A stretch of DNA of 64,000 bases from Trichoplax adhaerens (GCF_000150275.1 NW_002060958.1:1455310-1519309), one strand, 5' to 3'. Positions 13,814-25,850 are shown, counted from the first letter of the stretch. The notes: generated by a model from the sequence alone, not told the origin. A program made the numbers and translations.

Positions 13814-13875
13814 CTTGAAACGATTGCATCAATTAGCCATTGCCTAAAATTAAAAGCACCTTGGCCAACTTTCAT
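13814..13875 (-). other. Possible orphan coding exon (ATG to splice donor)
   Basis: An ATG at 13875 opens 20 codons that include NFRQWLIDAIVS and end at an AG|GTATAC donor. The segment resembles the first helix of the IRF DNA-binding domain (RQWLIDQI). I found no following exon with the rest of that domain (the YPGLxW or IPWKH part) before the zinc transporter. It could be a gene relic, an upstream exon of an unknown transcript, or chance. Confidence 0.18.
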
Positions 13876-14087
13876 GATATTACGACAAGTGCCATCACTA
13901 TAGTACTAGGCAACGGCGAGCTAATCTGAACGGATGAAAGAGAGAGACTGACGATTGCCTGACTGCAAGTGGATTCAATACTGACCGAGAGAAAACATTG
14001 ATCGGCATCATTCAACCCATATACAATCGTCTAAGTTCAAATTCAAAATCGAAATAGACATCGTCATCAGTCATCAGGGACGACAAA

Positions 14088-17000
14088 ATGGTAGGTTCAA
14101 TTTTTCAAGCGTTCTTCCATATTCATAGAAGGGATGCATTCGATATCCTATTCTCATTGCAGTGCAATCATGGTATGCTTAACGTACAGTATTTCTCCTA
14201 TCCATACTCTATCTAAACACTTGATTTTGTATCAACCTTTGAATCGCTATAGAGTCGAAATCAAGCAGCCACGCCGGAAGCAATCATCCCTATCGATATT
14301 CATTATAGCAAATTATTAGGTAATAGCAGACTCTTCTTCCACTCCACCTTGCAGTCAATTTAACTTCAGAATGGCGATATGATAGTATCCATCATACAGG
14401 TCTTGGATACATCGTTGAATCGATAAATCGATCTGTATTAGTTTGAAGACTGTAGGTAGCGATGTACAATATCGATTGGAAGAAATAGGATTACGATCAG
14501 ATCGATCCCTGTTAGTTGAAAGACTGTAGGTAGCGATGTACAATATCGATTGGAAGAAATAGGATTATGATGAGATCGATCCCTGTTAGTTGAAAGACTG
14601 TAGGTAGCGATGTACAATATCGATTAGAAGAAATAGGATCACGATCAGATCGATCCCTGTTAGTTGAAAGACTGTAGGTAGCGATGTACAATATCGATTA
14701 GAAGAAATAGGATCACGATCAGATCGATCCCTGTTAGTTGAAAGACTGTAGGTAGCGATGTACAATATCGATTGGAAGAAATAGGATTACGATCAGATCG
14801 ATCCCTGTTAGTTGAAAGACTGTAGGTAGCGATGTACAATATCGATTGGAAGAAATAGGATTATGATGAGATCGATCCCTGTTAGTTGAAAGACTGTAGG
14901 TAGCGATGTACAATATCGATTAGAAGAAATAGGATCACGATCAGATCGATCCCTGTTAGTTGAAAGACTGTAGGTAGCGATGTACAATATCGATTAGAAG
15001 AAATAGGATCACGATCAGATCGATCCCTGTTAGTTGAAAGACTGTAGGTAGCGATGTACAATATCGATTGGAAGAAATAAGATTACTTGTCTTGAAGTTG
15101 CTCCATTGTAGTTGGAAAAGCGATGATACTCTACGTCATCCTTTTAATCAAATACTCCAAACTAATCAAATGATCACGAAGTACAGTATACCATCGTGTT
15201 TATTCTACACCTCTACTATGTACTCGTATATTCCACTTCATCGTTTCAAACAGCACATACAGTATATTGCCTGGAAAATGTTCAAAGCAAATTTGACTTG
15301 AGTAGCCCCTGGTAGAGACGTTTATAATATCGTAGATTACAATACACTGACACCATCAGATAATGATGTTTCTTAAAGTCAAGACATATTACACCTGAAA
15401 ATAAAGCAAAAAAATCCATTATCATTCCAGATTGGCTTATTGATAGGAAGCATTGCAAAGGTGATTGGAGGGATCAAACGCTACAAATTCGAGAAAAAAT
15501 CAACAATGCTATTCAAGATATGCCCGAAAACGATGAAATTAAACAGCTGTTATCTGGCACTTGTAAGTAGTAATGAAGATAATAAAGACGTAGAGAACAT
15601 CGTACCAATATTGAAAGCAATGGCAGGAGGTCATAGCCCTACTTTCAATCCAATAGTATTATTCTTTGGATAAGTCGTTGACATAGAGCAGTTAATAACA
15701 GTACTACATGCCTTATGGAGAGTCTACTACACCATTGTACATTGATCAAACTCTGTATCATAATTCTCTTTCACACAAATACTGTATATCTTTAATCAAG
15801 AATAGAGAGGTTCAAGATCTCTTTTATACGCGTATGATAGCATTGATAATTGTTATTAATCAATCGTCGCAACCTATCGGTAGTCCAGCTAATTCTAACA
15901 AACATCAACGGATGTAAATAAATTTCTGCCAAGATCGCCTATTATACGAGTTTTATGTCATATCAATAAGCACTACTTATTTTTCTCGCTCACTAGATAT
16001 TCATTATTTTCATTGCCTAAAAATTATCGAAGTATTAAAAATATCTGAATCTGCCACTAAAAATATATTCGGACGATATTCTTCAAAAAGGATGAAGGTA
16101 ATGCTGTACAGCGATTATGATGATTGATTGTCTATTTTTACCAATGACTGTCTTTATAGATAATCGTTATGATGATTATTGCGATTGTGGCTATCATGCC
16201 TCCCTAATTCATAATAGTTTAGTCAACGTATAATGTCATAACTATAAAACAGCTTGCTTCGTTATTTATTATTTTTAAGGATTGGCAACAAATCGTAGCC
16301 ATGTATGAAGCAGATAGCATCGGATTAGGTACATCTCCACTTCCATTTAGGTGTATTAACCGACATGGTGTAGTACACGTCATGTATCAGCCACAAAAAT
16401 TCAATAGTATAATCAAAATCGACTTTATTAACGTGATCACTTTGCATTGACTTTACTTGTGTAGCCGAAGCAGCCGATATGTTGATGAGAAATGTGAACT
16501 ATGAAATTGCAGCTTCCAAAAAAAACATTGGAAAGTGTCAACAACAGCTTAGGGTAAATTACCTACATTATGTTATACTTACAGTATTCTACATTCAATG
16601 GAATTCAAATGACCTCTTATTTTTACTGATGTTACTACCACCAATACAATAGCTGATGGTTTTGGATATAATATAATTATAGGACTTAACAAGGAAAGAA
16701 AGTGAATATACATCAAATGCTAATATATTCCGGAATAAATTTTTACAGACTTGCAAACAAATTGGAATCCAGGTATCTGCATTCGAATGTAATTGTTCTC
16801 TTGCTACTGTACGTCTACGTTAGGATTAACAACCGAGTAAACAGCTCTTATTAACCCAACATAGTGAACATCATAATAAACTACTACTGCGTTTTTGCAA
16901 TTGACAGGGTAAAAATATCAAAGCTGAACTCAATGAACTGTTGCAGACATTACCAGAACTTTATGACGACTTAGTAACAGATTCCAAGCAACTGAGTAAA

Positions 17001-18744
17001 GCCTACGAATTTTATCGAGCTTTTGTTACCTTTTTAGATGATTCGTAAGTGAAAATGCTTAATTATATTCGTGCTTAACCTAAAAGCATCTGAAATACTC
17101 AGCCCCAGAACCAGTAGCTAATAGTCATTAGTCAATATTTTGACTAAAAGGTCTACTTCTTTCCATTCATTTGAATGAATCTTTTAATAGCAATGGAGAA
17201 GGTAAACAATTAGATATTTTACCATTACTAAAGTGCATCATCAATAAAGGAAACATTACAGTTTATGAATGGAAAACTGGCCAGCCTCCTCCAGTTAGTT
17301 AAATTCATGAGTTCTCTCAAAACTTTCCAGAACTCTTTGGCCTTCATCGCGCTTTCAATTAATAATTCTATATTTTCTCTTAAAAAGGAAAAAGCACTCA
17401 TGACGGCTCGTATTAAAAATCAACAAAAGTCTGAAGCAGATCCAGCTACTGTAGGCGGTTTTATAAACTAGATTAAGCACGATTGATATTTATCAAATCT
17501 ATAGTCATATCTTACTTGATCTATGTCAGGATACTATAGACTTTGGTGACCTGGATTTAACCACCGGCTCGCCTGACACAATCGATTTTGGCGATTCAAA
17601 TACGATCGACTATGGAGATTCAAATGCGATTGACTTTGGCGATAATACAAACGAAATTGATTTTGGAGATGAAAACAATGCAATTGACTATGGTGATGAA
17701 ATTAATTTTGACATTAGCGTTGAAAACGGCGATACTACATCTAACAACCAAGAACAAAGTAAATATTACTAGACATGATTACAGCTACATTTGCAATTCA
17801 TTGAAACTTATTTACTGATGTTGACTTATATTTGATTGGTGTAATGTTAATTGCAGGCTCTACGATCGATGATCAAGATTTAATGACTATTTTAGATGAT
17901 ACTCGTTCAAGAAACTGTTTTATTGACAATTTAACAGAAGTAAGACTCAAAATAGAAGATTGTAGATGCATTATCATTGCCACAACGCGATTATAAATCC
18001 ATTATGTTCGTTCCGTATATAATTAGTTGCAGGGTTTCTTTAAGCAACGCGTAAATGAAATGTCCGAAGAAGCTAATATAGTCTCTGTTAACCAGGTTTG
18101 CATATGTATATGGCATGTACTAATTTCTAAAATTTTAAGCAGTTCGCTAATAAATGATACTAAAATGATGCATTAGTTTCAAGACGCTCCACGACAATTG
18201 CAGTTGACCTCAACAGAAGAAATATCTTCAATGAAATCAGTTGTAGACAGTATTTTAGAGAAGCTGACATCCGTTAAAATGCAACACCTGTTCTTGATTA
18301 AAACTTCGGAAAGGTAAAAATCGCCCAAATTTCTTCTTACCTTTGCAAAAATTTCCGCTATAGTACAGGCATTGATACATGATGTATCACATGTTGGGAT
18401 TTCACTGTAGATATGTCGATCGTTTAGCCGAATCGTTAAAGCAAAAAGAAAATCTAGCAGAAAAAATGTTAGAATCATTAAAAAACTCGCAGGAGCGTCG
18501 TGAGAAAATTAAAGAGCAACTTATTGAAGCAGAGCCCAAGCTTAATAATCTAATAGCAAAAACTAAAGAACTTCAAACTGAAGTAAGCGATAGAGCTACG
18601 CGCTGCTAATTCGTTTATTTGATTTGTAGCTCACAGTTCGTATCAAATACTTTCTACTGCTTTTATAAATAGGTTGCCGCCGAGTTATCAAAGCGATACC
18701 AAAATAGGCCAGTGAATATAATGGGAGAAATCAATTTAATTTAA
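14088..18744 (+). CDS. CDK5RAP3: CDK5RAP3 (C53), substrate adaptor of the UFM1 E3 ligase
   Basis: Works with UFL1 and DDRGK1 in UFMylation of ER-bound ribosomes and in ER-phagy. Sixteen exons: 14088-14090 (ATG only, then GTAGGT), 14253-14319, 15431-15562, 15997-16097, 16280-16328, 16465-16553, 16683-16772, 16908-17044, 17191-17293, 17388-17450, 17530-17758, 17857-17939, 18033-18095, 18177-18313, 18411-18582 and 18673-18744. They total 1590 nt (529 residues; human has 506) with every phase matching. Landmarks shared with human are PIDI..SKLLDWLIDRKHC, IREKIN.AIQDMP, YIHYFHCL, NIFGRYSS.RMKDWQ, VYEWKTG, the C-terminal coiled coil and KRYQNRPVNIMG. The disordered loop (279-340) has six I-D-(F/Y)-G-D motifs where human has a few IDWG motifs. 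The start-only first exon is a prediction; the rest is firm. Confidence 0.95.
14430..15081. repeat. 74-bp tandem repeat array with four-unit higher-order structure
   Basis: The core GTAGGTAGCGATGTACAATA recurs nine times at exact 74-bp steps, with TGTAGGTAGC starting at 14451, 14525, 14599, 14673, 14747, 14821, 14895, 14969 and 15043. Three sequence variants follow in the order A-B-C-C-A-B-C-C-A': A has TTGGAAG...GGATTACGATCAG, B has GGATTATGATGAG, C has TTAGAAG...GGATCACGATCAG. The larger repeating unit is therefore 296 bp. The array lies inside CDK5RAP3 intron 2. Confidence 0.95.
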
Positions 18745-20980
18745 CCTTCTATGGCAAACTCTTTTCATTAAAGTTACTTTCCAACATCGATATCGTTACA
18801 GTTATCACTAAGTAAAGGTCTACAGTGAATTGAATATATACTATCATTACAAAGTGTACAAACATCACTATAAAAGCTTTATAATAGATTACAGTCATCT
18901 GATGCCCATTGCAATCTAGCTCAACAAAATGTTTTATAGTTCTTATTGTAAAATATGTTGCTAAACCTACTACAATTCACGACAGGCCTCGATCATATAC
19001 TAATATCTACCTACATATACATTACATTACACTGTAATTAGGTAGTTATCGATCATTTTCAATCAGTTATGTATCTCTTATATACGAATAATAAAAATTG
19101 ATTTGCTAACCTTAGCTCGATTACAACGTTGCATAGGAAATGTACGAATGATCTTTCATCCATCGGCTCGATTCTACTAGCTTAACATAAAATTGTAAAA
19201 GAACTAGCTTTTAATCTTATTGCAATATTATGAATGGGGTAATGGGTACTTTAGGAGTTATACAAATTTGCATTTTACATTAGATGGTTACGCTTAGAAT
19301 AGATGATCATTCCCAAATATTGACTTAACCGAGTATTGCACAAAGTTTTATTATTACTCGTACCCATTTAATTTATTGCCTTCACGAGGATTGACGGACT
19401 TATTTCCAATTGCAACATAATTTTATAAAGATAAAACTAAGATTTTGCATAATGAATTGGTAGTCTGGAATTATACTGTACAGTAAAAGTACACTGCAGA
19501 CACTATGTATTCTCATATGTATTGAGTAATATTAAATATAACTTTATACTACTACTGTGAATATTGGTTGCAATTTCTGTGAATACGTATGCATTTTATA
19601 CAGTTACACTATAACTAGCATGATCTGTAGTAACTTGCTATCGGTAAGCTTTACACCCTCGCTTATCCTGAAACTTACTTATAATATAGGAATTAGTGAA
19701 AGATGTTGAAGAAATTGGTAGACATAAATTTTAGTAACCATTCGATATTAACACCAGACGCATATGGGTAAGGTATACAAGTACTTCGGACGCGCTAAAA
19801 TGAAACGGACAATAGTTTCAGCTTTTTTCTTTATCGATCCATTAAGTCGACTATCACAATTGATCCGATCGGGCTTTATATGAAGTATTGCAGTAAAGGT
19901 CAAGATATTTTGTAGTGGATTACAATTACTTATATTCGCCACAAGTAACATGTAGCTAGTATGTAGCTATGGCTATAAACGAATTACAATTACTTATGCT
20001 CGCTATAAATAGCAGATGTAGCTTTGAAATTTCATCAAATGTTCAAAATTTGAAGTCTAAAATCAGCAGGTATTTATTTGGGTAACTGATACACAGCAGA
20101 AATATCACTTTCAGGTATCGAGTGTTATAAATAATCGGGGTAATATTCATTTTAAGATAATATAATATTATATGACCAAGATAATCGCGCATCTGTTTCT
20201 CTTATCAACAGCATTATCCTACCTCTGCAAATTCTTATCATGTTATTCCATAAATATCGATCGAAAATAGAATAAACACGCAAGAAATAGTTATCTACAA
20301 TATTATCTCTGAATAATTAACCAATCAGTGATATAATAGGACCCTAAAATAACTATACAATATTCATTCAACTTAAGCTGAATAATGCCAAAATACGTAT
20401 TTACATTACAGGAGTAAAAATTATTGAAATGATCATCAGTGTTAAAACAAATTTCTGCTGTTACACACTACAAGATGGCTCTATTATTGATAGCATCTAA
20501 GTCAAACACAATGATTGAAACATAAACTAGAATGTAGCTTAAAAATTAGGACAGTAATTGTACTCTATAGACATGAAGGTAATTAAAAACGTAGTTGCTA
20601 ACGCTAAAAAATTGACAATTTTTTAAAAAGTTGAGAAAAATAGTTTGTAATTAAGTTACTACCATAAATCAGCAATAGATACAGTCAATGAATACATCTG
20701 CTAAACCATTGATCTACCAAGTCAACGCGTATACACCAAGGTTAATTTAGGGATCAAATCGAACACTGAGCAAAAAATTCAACACGATCGCATGATCAAG
20801 ATATACTCCAATAATACTATTAAAATCAATAGAATCTTGTTTGAGTAGATTGAAAAGCACTAGTCAGCATAATATCACTTAACTATTATCTTTGTACATT
20901 ACAAGATTGGGATTAAGTATTTAGTGAAATATTTTCGGATTGCGTGATCCAAATTGCCTTTACAAGTCAAGCAGGTAAAA
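18745..20980. other. Convergent intergenic region, no gene seen
   Basis: The 2.2 kb between the stop codons of CDK5RAP3 (plus) and the ATF-like gene (minus) is AT-rich. I see no conserved coding exon, RNA gene or strong repeat, only scattered short ACTGTAC-type words (for example near 19485). It must contain both 3' UTRs. Confidence 0.5.
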
Positions 20981-23900
20981 TTAATTATCTAATACAACAG
21001 TACTTGCGGTAATTTTCGCACCACCATTACTTGTTATGTCTGTCGATGGCGCCATTGCGAGATGTGTTAGGACTGAACTTGCAACAGTCTCAGCGTCACT
21101 AACACTATCTATAAATGCGTGTCGCGTAAGAAATGCAATGTTAATGATATATTGAATGGTAAAATAGCTGAATCTATATATATATATATATATATATATA
21201 ATAAGACGAGCATCAATCTTTTACCAGATAAATGTTCCTTTCGAGGAGCAATGCTTCCATTTTGATATGCAATTAGCAAACTCTTAAGATGAGCAACTTC
21301 ACTTCGCAGTTTTGCAGCCTCGGCCTATGATTAACGACGGAGTTGAGAAAAATAGTATAAATCATCAAGTCCTATACACAACAAGTACTAGCTCTTACAA
21401 ATGAAGCTTAAAATGTATTCTTTGTACCTGTAGTGAACTATTTTTATCAGACAGTTCTTTCACTTTTTTATCAAGACCTGATATCCAGGTTTTTTTCTTT
21501 TCACGACACCTTGTAGCTGCTGCTCGATTTCTTTCTAAAAATCTTTGACGTTTTTCCTCTGGATCCAAATCTTCCTGACTGCGTCGAGCTCTTTTTCTAT
21601 AATAGTATATTTTTTTTTTAATTTAATAGCTTATAGCAAATCCTAGCTCAATTAAAACGCTACTAGAATTTGAACAACAAATAGCGTACGTTCTATGAGG
21701 TCCATTAGTAACTGCTTCTGACTTTCTGACCGGCGTATCATTCGTAGAAACAGCCTTTACAACCGCGGTTGGAGCTTTTGTTACCTTGTTGACAATATCC
21801 AACGTTTTTGTTTTTGTTACTTGCGGAGTTTTACTACTAGCAGTGCTTGCACTAGTTTTGATTGCTTTAACCCGTAAACTATGTTGTAGCCTCTGTTATA
21901 GAAACATGAGAGCCATTATTTAGCATTGTAATCAAAAAGTGATTGCCAACTGCAATATTGATTGCTGTACTATGTACGATGGCAAGCGTAGCTACGAATG
22001 TATAACTAATACAATCAGCGCGTACAATTTTATCATGAAAGACAAACACAGTCCATAACAATAAATAATACACTGTACAGAGTACTATCCTACCTCTTTA
22101 GCGCTAACAACGGTAATACTATTTAGAGCACCGTTGTTGACAGGCTGCTGGGATAGCTGTGCTGTTACTGTTTTCGTTATTGTAGGAATTGAATGAGAAA
22201 TAGATTGTTGCGTCGCAGTAGTCGCAATTGGATTCGCTACAACAGTAGCAGTCGATGCGCTAGTCGTATTACCAATGGATTCTATTACAGGTTTAATTGT
22301 TGATTTTGAAGGAAGCAAAGTTGCAATACTAGTAGGTGATATTGGAACTGGGCTAGGTTGTTGGGATAAGCTGGTTAACGCTGCGGCAACATCGTGTTGC
22401 GACGAATCTCGCACTATGTCAAAGCAAGTTCATTCAAATTAAAACATAATTTGTTTGCATCAGATTGACGATATCAAATCCAAATGTATAGACATGTCAT
22501 CAACCGATTGCTATCGTAGACTAGCATACATTGTCATAGACACTATCTCAGACACGGGCGATAATATTGATTCGAGTTTGTTACAGCAGTGATTACTATT
22601 TTAATATTCATGATGGTATTTAGTCAATATAGACACAACAACATTGCAAGTACTCGTTCGTAATGTAGACTAAGGCTAATATGTTGCCAAAAAATTCAAA
22701 TTCAACTTATTCAATATGAACAGACATACATTTCATAGTAGCCAAAACACCAGATGCGATAGCAGCACTTGGATCTGCCTAAAAACGTGATAATGTTTGT
22801 TATACAATTAATAACACTAGCTAGTCAAAATTGGCCAACATTGAGTTCTCCAGTTTGTTGAACGAAGTATGCTAAAAATCATCCAATTAAGTACCCGATC
22901 AACAGCTGCTTTCGCAAAAGTTGCTTCAAATGGATTTTGCAAAGCGTCTTCTAGGCCAGCTTCTTCAAATGCCCTTAGGAATCTACTCGGTGTAGGTGTT
23001 TGATCTAATTTGAAAACAACATAATACACCTTAATAAGGACACCATACTTGATGCAATTTGTCATACTACAGTATGATGAAGTATCTTGATATTCAATTT
23101 ACGTGATAAGCTGACTACTGACAACACCAACATAATTAGTCTATTCTATGGATTGCCTTGACTCAACGCAAGCTTATACTCGTGCAGTAACAACCAGCTT
23201 GTCACATATAATACCAGATTGATTGATCTATGCGTAACGTCAAGTATGCTTTATTAGCTGATCATTTCGGTGTCATTCAACTGATTGCATAGTCGAAAAC
23301 CGAAAGCTAGTGCTAATTTTCGTTTCACAAAAGCTAATATAAAGGGTTGATTATCGATTTCGTTGCAACCGATTGGCTCTTCCTTTGAGGTATAACCGAT
23401 ATAAAAAGCAATTCTTATTCCACTACCTGAACATCTTCATCTCCAGGTATGCCATTCAATGGATATCCTTCATCATCCAATGTTGCCATTTAACCCTGAC
23501 CCTCAAATTAGTATTCCTTGTTGATGATATGGTCAAATCATGTTGTCATTCGATCTACACGCGCCTCTTAACAGATGGTAACGAGCAACATTCAATGTAT
23601 CATTATTCTGAATCTTATTCTTTCTGATGATTGTGAGAAGATTGTACACGGCACACAATTATCGCGTTTAGCGGAATTTCGACCCAGTTGCATCGTTGTT
23701 TGAATAGAATGGAGGATTTCGTCAGCTGTCTGCATGTAAACTGCCGTCGAGTTTAGTCCAGTACAGTAGGGGGAAAAAGCGACGTCGGGTACAGTACATA
23801 GTACTCGACCTACAGTCCAGTACAGTACTGTAGACTACAGTGTACAGTACCGAATTTTTTCTTCATCTCTACTGTACTGTACAGTATGCGACGTCGAGTA

Positions 23901-25377
23901 CAGTCCCGTAGAGTACTGTAGGCTACAGTGTACAGTACCGAATTTTTTCTTCATCTCTACACTGTACAGTATGCGACGTCGAGTACAATCCCGTAGAGTA
24001 CTGTAGGCTACAGTGTACAGTATCGAATTTTTTCTTCATCTCTATGCCAAATCTTGTCATAATGTTCAGTACAGTTGTATTAGTATACTGTACTGTATTA
24101 TCTACTAGGTAGACAGGCAATGTGGAAAATAAGTGTCCGGTACTATACAGTGTGTAGACTACACTGCAGTGAAACGTCTTCTGCTCACAGTACTGTATTG
24201 CGAACCAATACTGTACTGTACAACAGTAGAAACCTTTTTACACGTACTGTATTGTACCGTACTGTACAGGAGGGGGTAGAGGAAAATCGTGCTGTGATCC
24301 AATTTTCAGCAATGCATAAAACGAAGCGCGGTTTTATGCCGACATGGATGTACAAATGCAAACTTTAGTCCATGACAGCAAAATGTTCATTATTTTGAAT
24401 GATATTAATAGGAAACATGCTGTTCAATCGATTCTATTGTGCTAAGAGTAAAGGAGTAAGCTAAACATTGCAGCCATGTGCTGGCTGTCATAATGCCATA
24501 CGTACCAGGTAAAGCGGATGCTGGTGTATCGCTGCTCGCCCGATTAGCGCACTGGATCTTGAGGTTGCTTGTGTGACGCTTCTGATGAACCTCTAGATGA
24601 TCCATATTAGTAAAGCTCTGTAGTGAGGAGAGAAAAGCAATGATAGCGATTAAAATAGAATCCATCCATGTATTTCTAGCTTGTTATACACTCAAGTGCT
24701 TAGTATTCGATCATGCATGCTTCAACAATTGTTGATGATCGATCAACATGACAACACTGCATTGCAGTCCAGTCACAATGCTATTTTGAAACGTTCAATT
24801 CAAATACACTATGAGGACAATCAAGTGTCCAAGTGGTGGTAGTGGTGGTGTAGGTTAGTGGAGAGAAGATTGTATCCAACTACTGAAATCACACTGCAGT
24901 GACCTTCTATCCTTGAAAGTCGATCGATCAAATGACATTGCTGATACAGAGTTTCACTATAGGAGTACTGTAGAGAAGGGAGTCATTTCAAGCATGTGCT
25001 TGATGGGCAACGCCAGAACGCGTCGAAATACCATTGAAAGACAAAGTGTTTCAAAACATCACCGAGACGCCTAGAGGGAGAAGAGGGCCAATTCTGTCTC
25101 ACTCCAATATGGTATACTAAAGTGAGAAGGAATGGACATGTCGGCGTCGTCCTTCCAAGGACATGCAGTTTTTTGCAGCACAATTGACTCAATAACATCC
25201 TCTTTGAACTGTATTGATTTACAATGATGAAAAAGACGCGGCAACAACAATGTCCTATCAAGTGAATCCTTTTACAAAGTTACTTGTTCATCTTTTCTAT
25301 ACAAGATTTTGATTCGTTTTTACCTCTTTACAGCCTTCTATCGGACATTGAAATGGCTTATCATCTACCTCGGACAT
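20981..25377 (-). CDS. ATF2/ATF7/CREB5-type bZIP transcription factor
   Basis: Stress-activated transcription factor binding CRE/AP-1 sites as a dimer in the nucleus. Nine exons: 25324-25377, 24506-24617, 22895-23004, 22730-22778, 22094-22413, 21690-21892, 21428-21596, 21225-21324 and 20981-21108. They total 1245 nt (414 residues), all phases matching. A C2H2 finger (C11-x4-C16-x12-H29-x3-H33) is split by intron 1, after the start MSEVDDKPFQC. Next comes DQTPTP (56-61), equivalent to the two JNK/p38 Thr-Pro sites of ATF2, and the RFL..FEE.GL motif. The middle (about 109-280) is rich in Ser, Thr, Ala and Pro. The basic region is NRAAATRCREKKK, followed by a leucine zipper from about residue 310. 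The C-terminal VASSVLTHLAM block matches ATF2. Intron 2 (23005-24505) contains a palindromic tandem repeat. The family is certain; ATF2, ATF7 and CREB5 split later in vertebrates, so no single symbol is given. Confidence 0.96.
21175..21202. repeat. (TA)n microsatellite in the last intron of the ATF-like gene
   Basis: An uninterrupted TA run of about 28 bp lies just 3' of the penultimate exon, in transcription order, within intron 21109-21224. It is ordinary for this AT-rich sequence and probably length-polymorphic. Confidence 0.9.
23740..24280. repeat. 85-88-bp tandem repeat rich in GTACAGT/ACTGTAC inside ATF-like intron 2
   Basis: The block CGAATTTTTTCTTCATCTCT occurs at 23851, 23939 and 24024, giving steps of 88 and 85 bp. 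It is joined by units containing GACGTCGAGTACA and GTACAGT/ACTGTAC palindromes. Looser palindromes continue to about 24270. The region can form extensive hairpins in the transcript. Confidence 0.9.
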
Positions 25378-25761
25378 ATTTACATAAACCAAACAGACTA
25401 TTTCCTACAACGATAACAAAACTGATACCGCCGAATGGACTCTTGAACGTGGAAGAATTGGACCACCAGTGAGCGATTCAAATCCAATCCAAATGGATAA
25501 TTTTCTTCACTTTGTGAAATGATTGAATGTTCAATCACTTGGTAGCAAAGGCTACAACCAATGGAGCGTTTTTGCTGCAATGGCCAACGTTGATGACACC
25601 AATAGAAGAGAGAGTACCACAACCTTAGGGTGTGCTAAATCACCTTGGATGGTAATGTTGACAATATTTAGCAAGGACTACGTAGTAGACTATTGAAATA
25701 TTTTTTCTGTGTGTACGCGTAATTTGGCTTGGCTCCGATGACAAAAACGGTTACGATGTGA

Positions 25762-25850
25762 TGACGTCACACGAGCTGCAAGGCAGGCGCAGTAAAACAA
25801 AGATTGATTCGACGCCATACCGTAGCATAGCGTTGCGTCACGCTGACGAC
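25762..25850. promoter_or_regulatory. Cluster of CRE-type sites upstream of the ATF-like gene
   Basis: A full consensus cAMP response element TGACGTCA is at 25762-25769, 385 bp upstream of the ATF-like start codon. It is followed by TTGCGTCA (25833-25840, a CRE half site on the minus strand) and TGACG (25844-25848). CREs are the known binding sites of ATF2/CREB-family factors, so feedback control is plausible (inference). Confidence 0.5.

Larger units (their letters stand above)
12722..14087. promoter_or_regulatory. Divergent intergenic region ZnT / CDK5RAP3
   Basis: Holds the presumed 5' ends of the zinc transporter (minus) and CDK5RAP3 (plus). From left to right: a short CA run near 12769; a 37-bp-offset direct repeat containing CAATCCCTTGATCCACT (12797-12860); four CACGTGAC sites with GA tracts (13239-13445); ACTGTAC/GTACAGT clusters (about 13310-13355 and 13530-13637); a GGTCTGGTC-type minisatellite (about 13673-13702); and a possible orphan minus-strand exon (13814-13875). 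Assigning promoters here is inference from gene orientation. Confidence 0.4.

Noticed and set aside
24983-25070. A CPSSTC segment on the minus strand as the first half of the ATF-like zinc finger
   Set aside because: It has the right C-x4-C spacing, but no GT donor follows and a stop comes two residues later. The exon at 25324-25377 (start MSEVDDKPFQCPIEGCKE, then GTAAAA) fits in sequence, phase and position.
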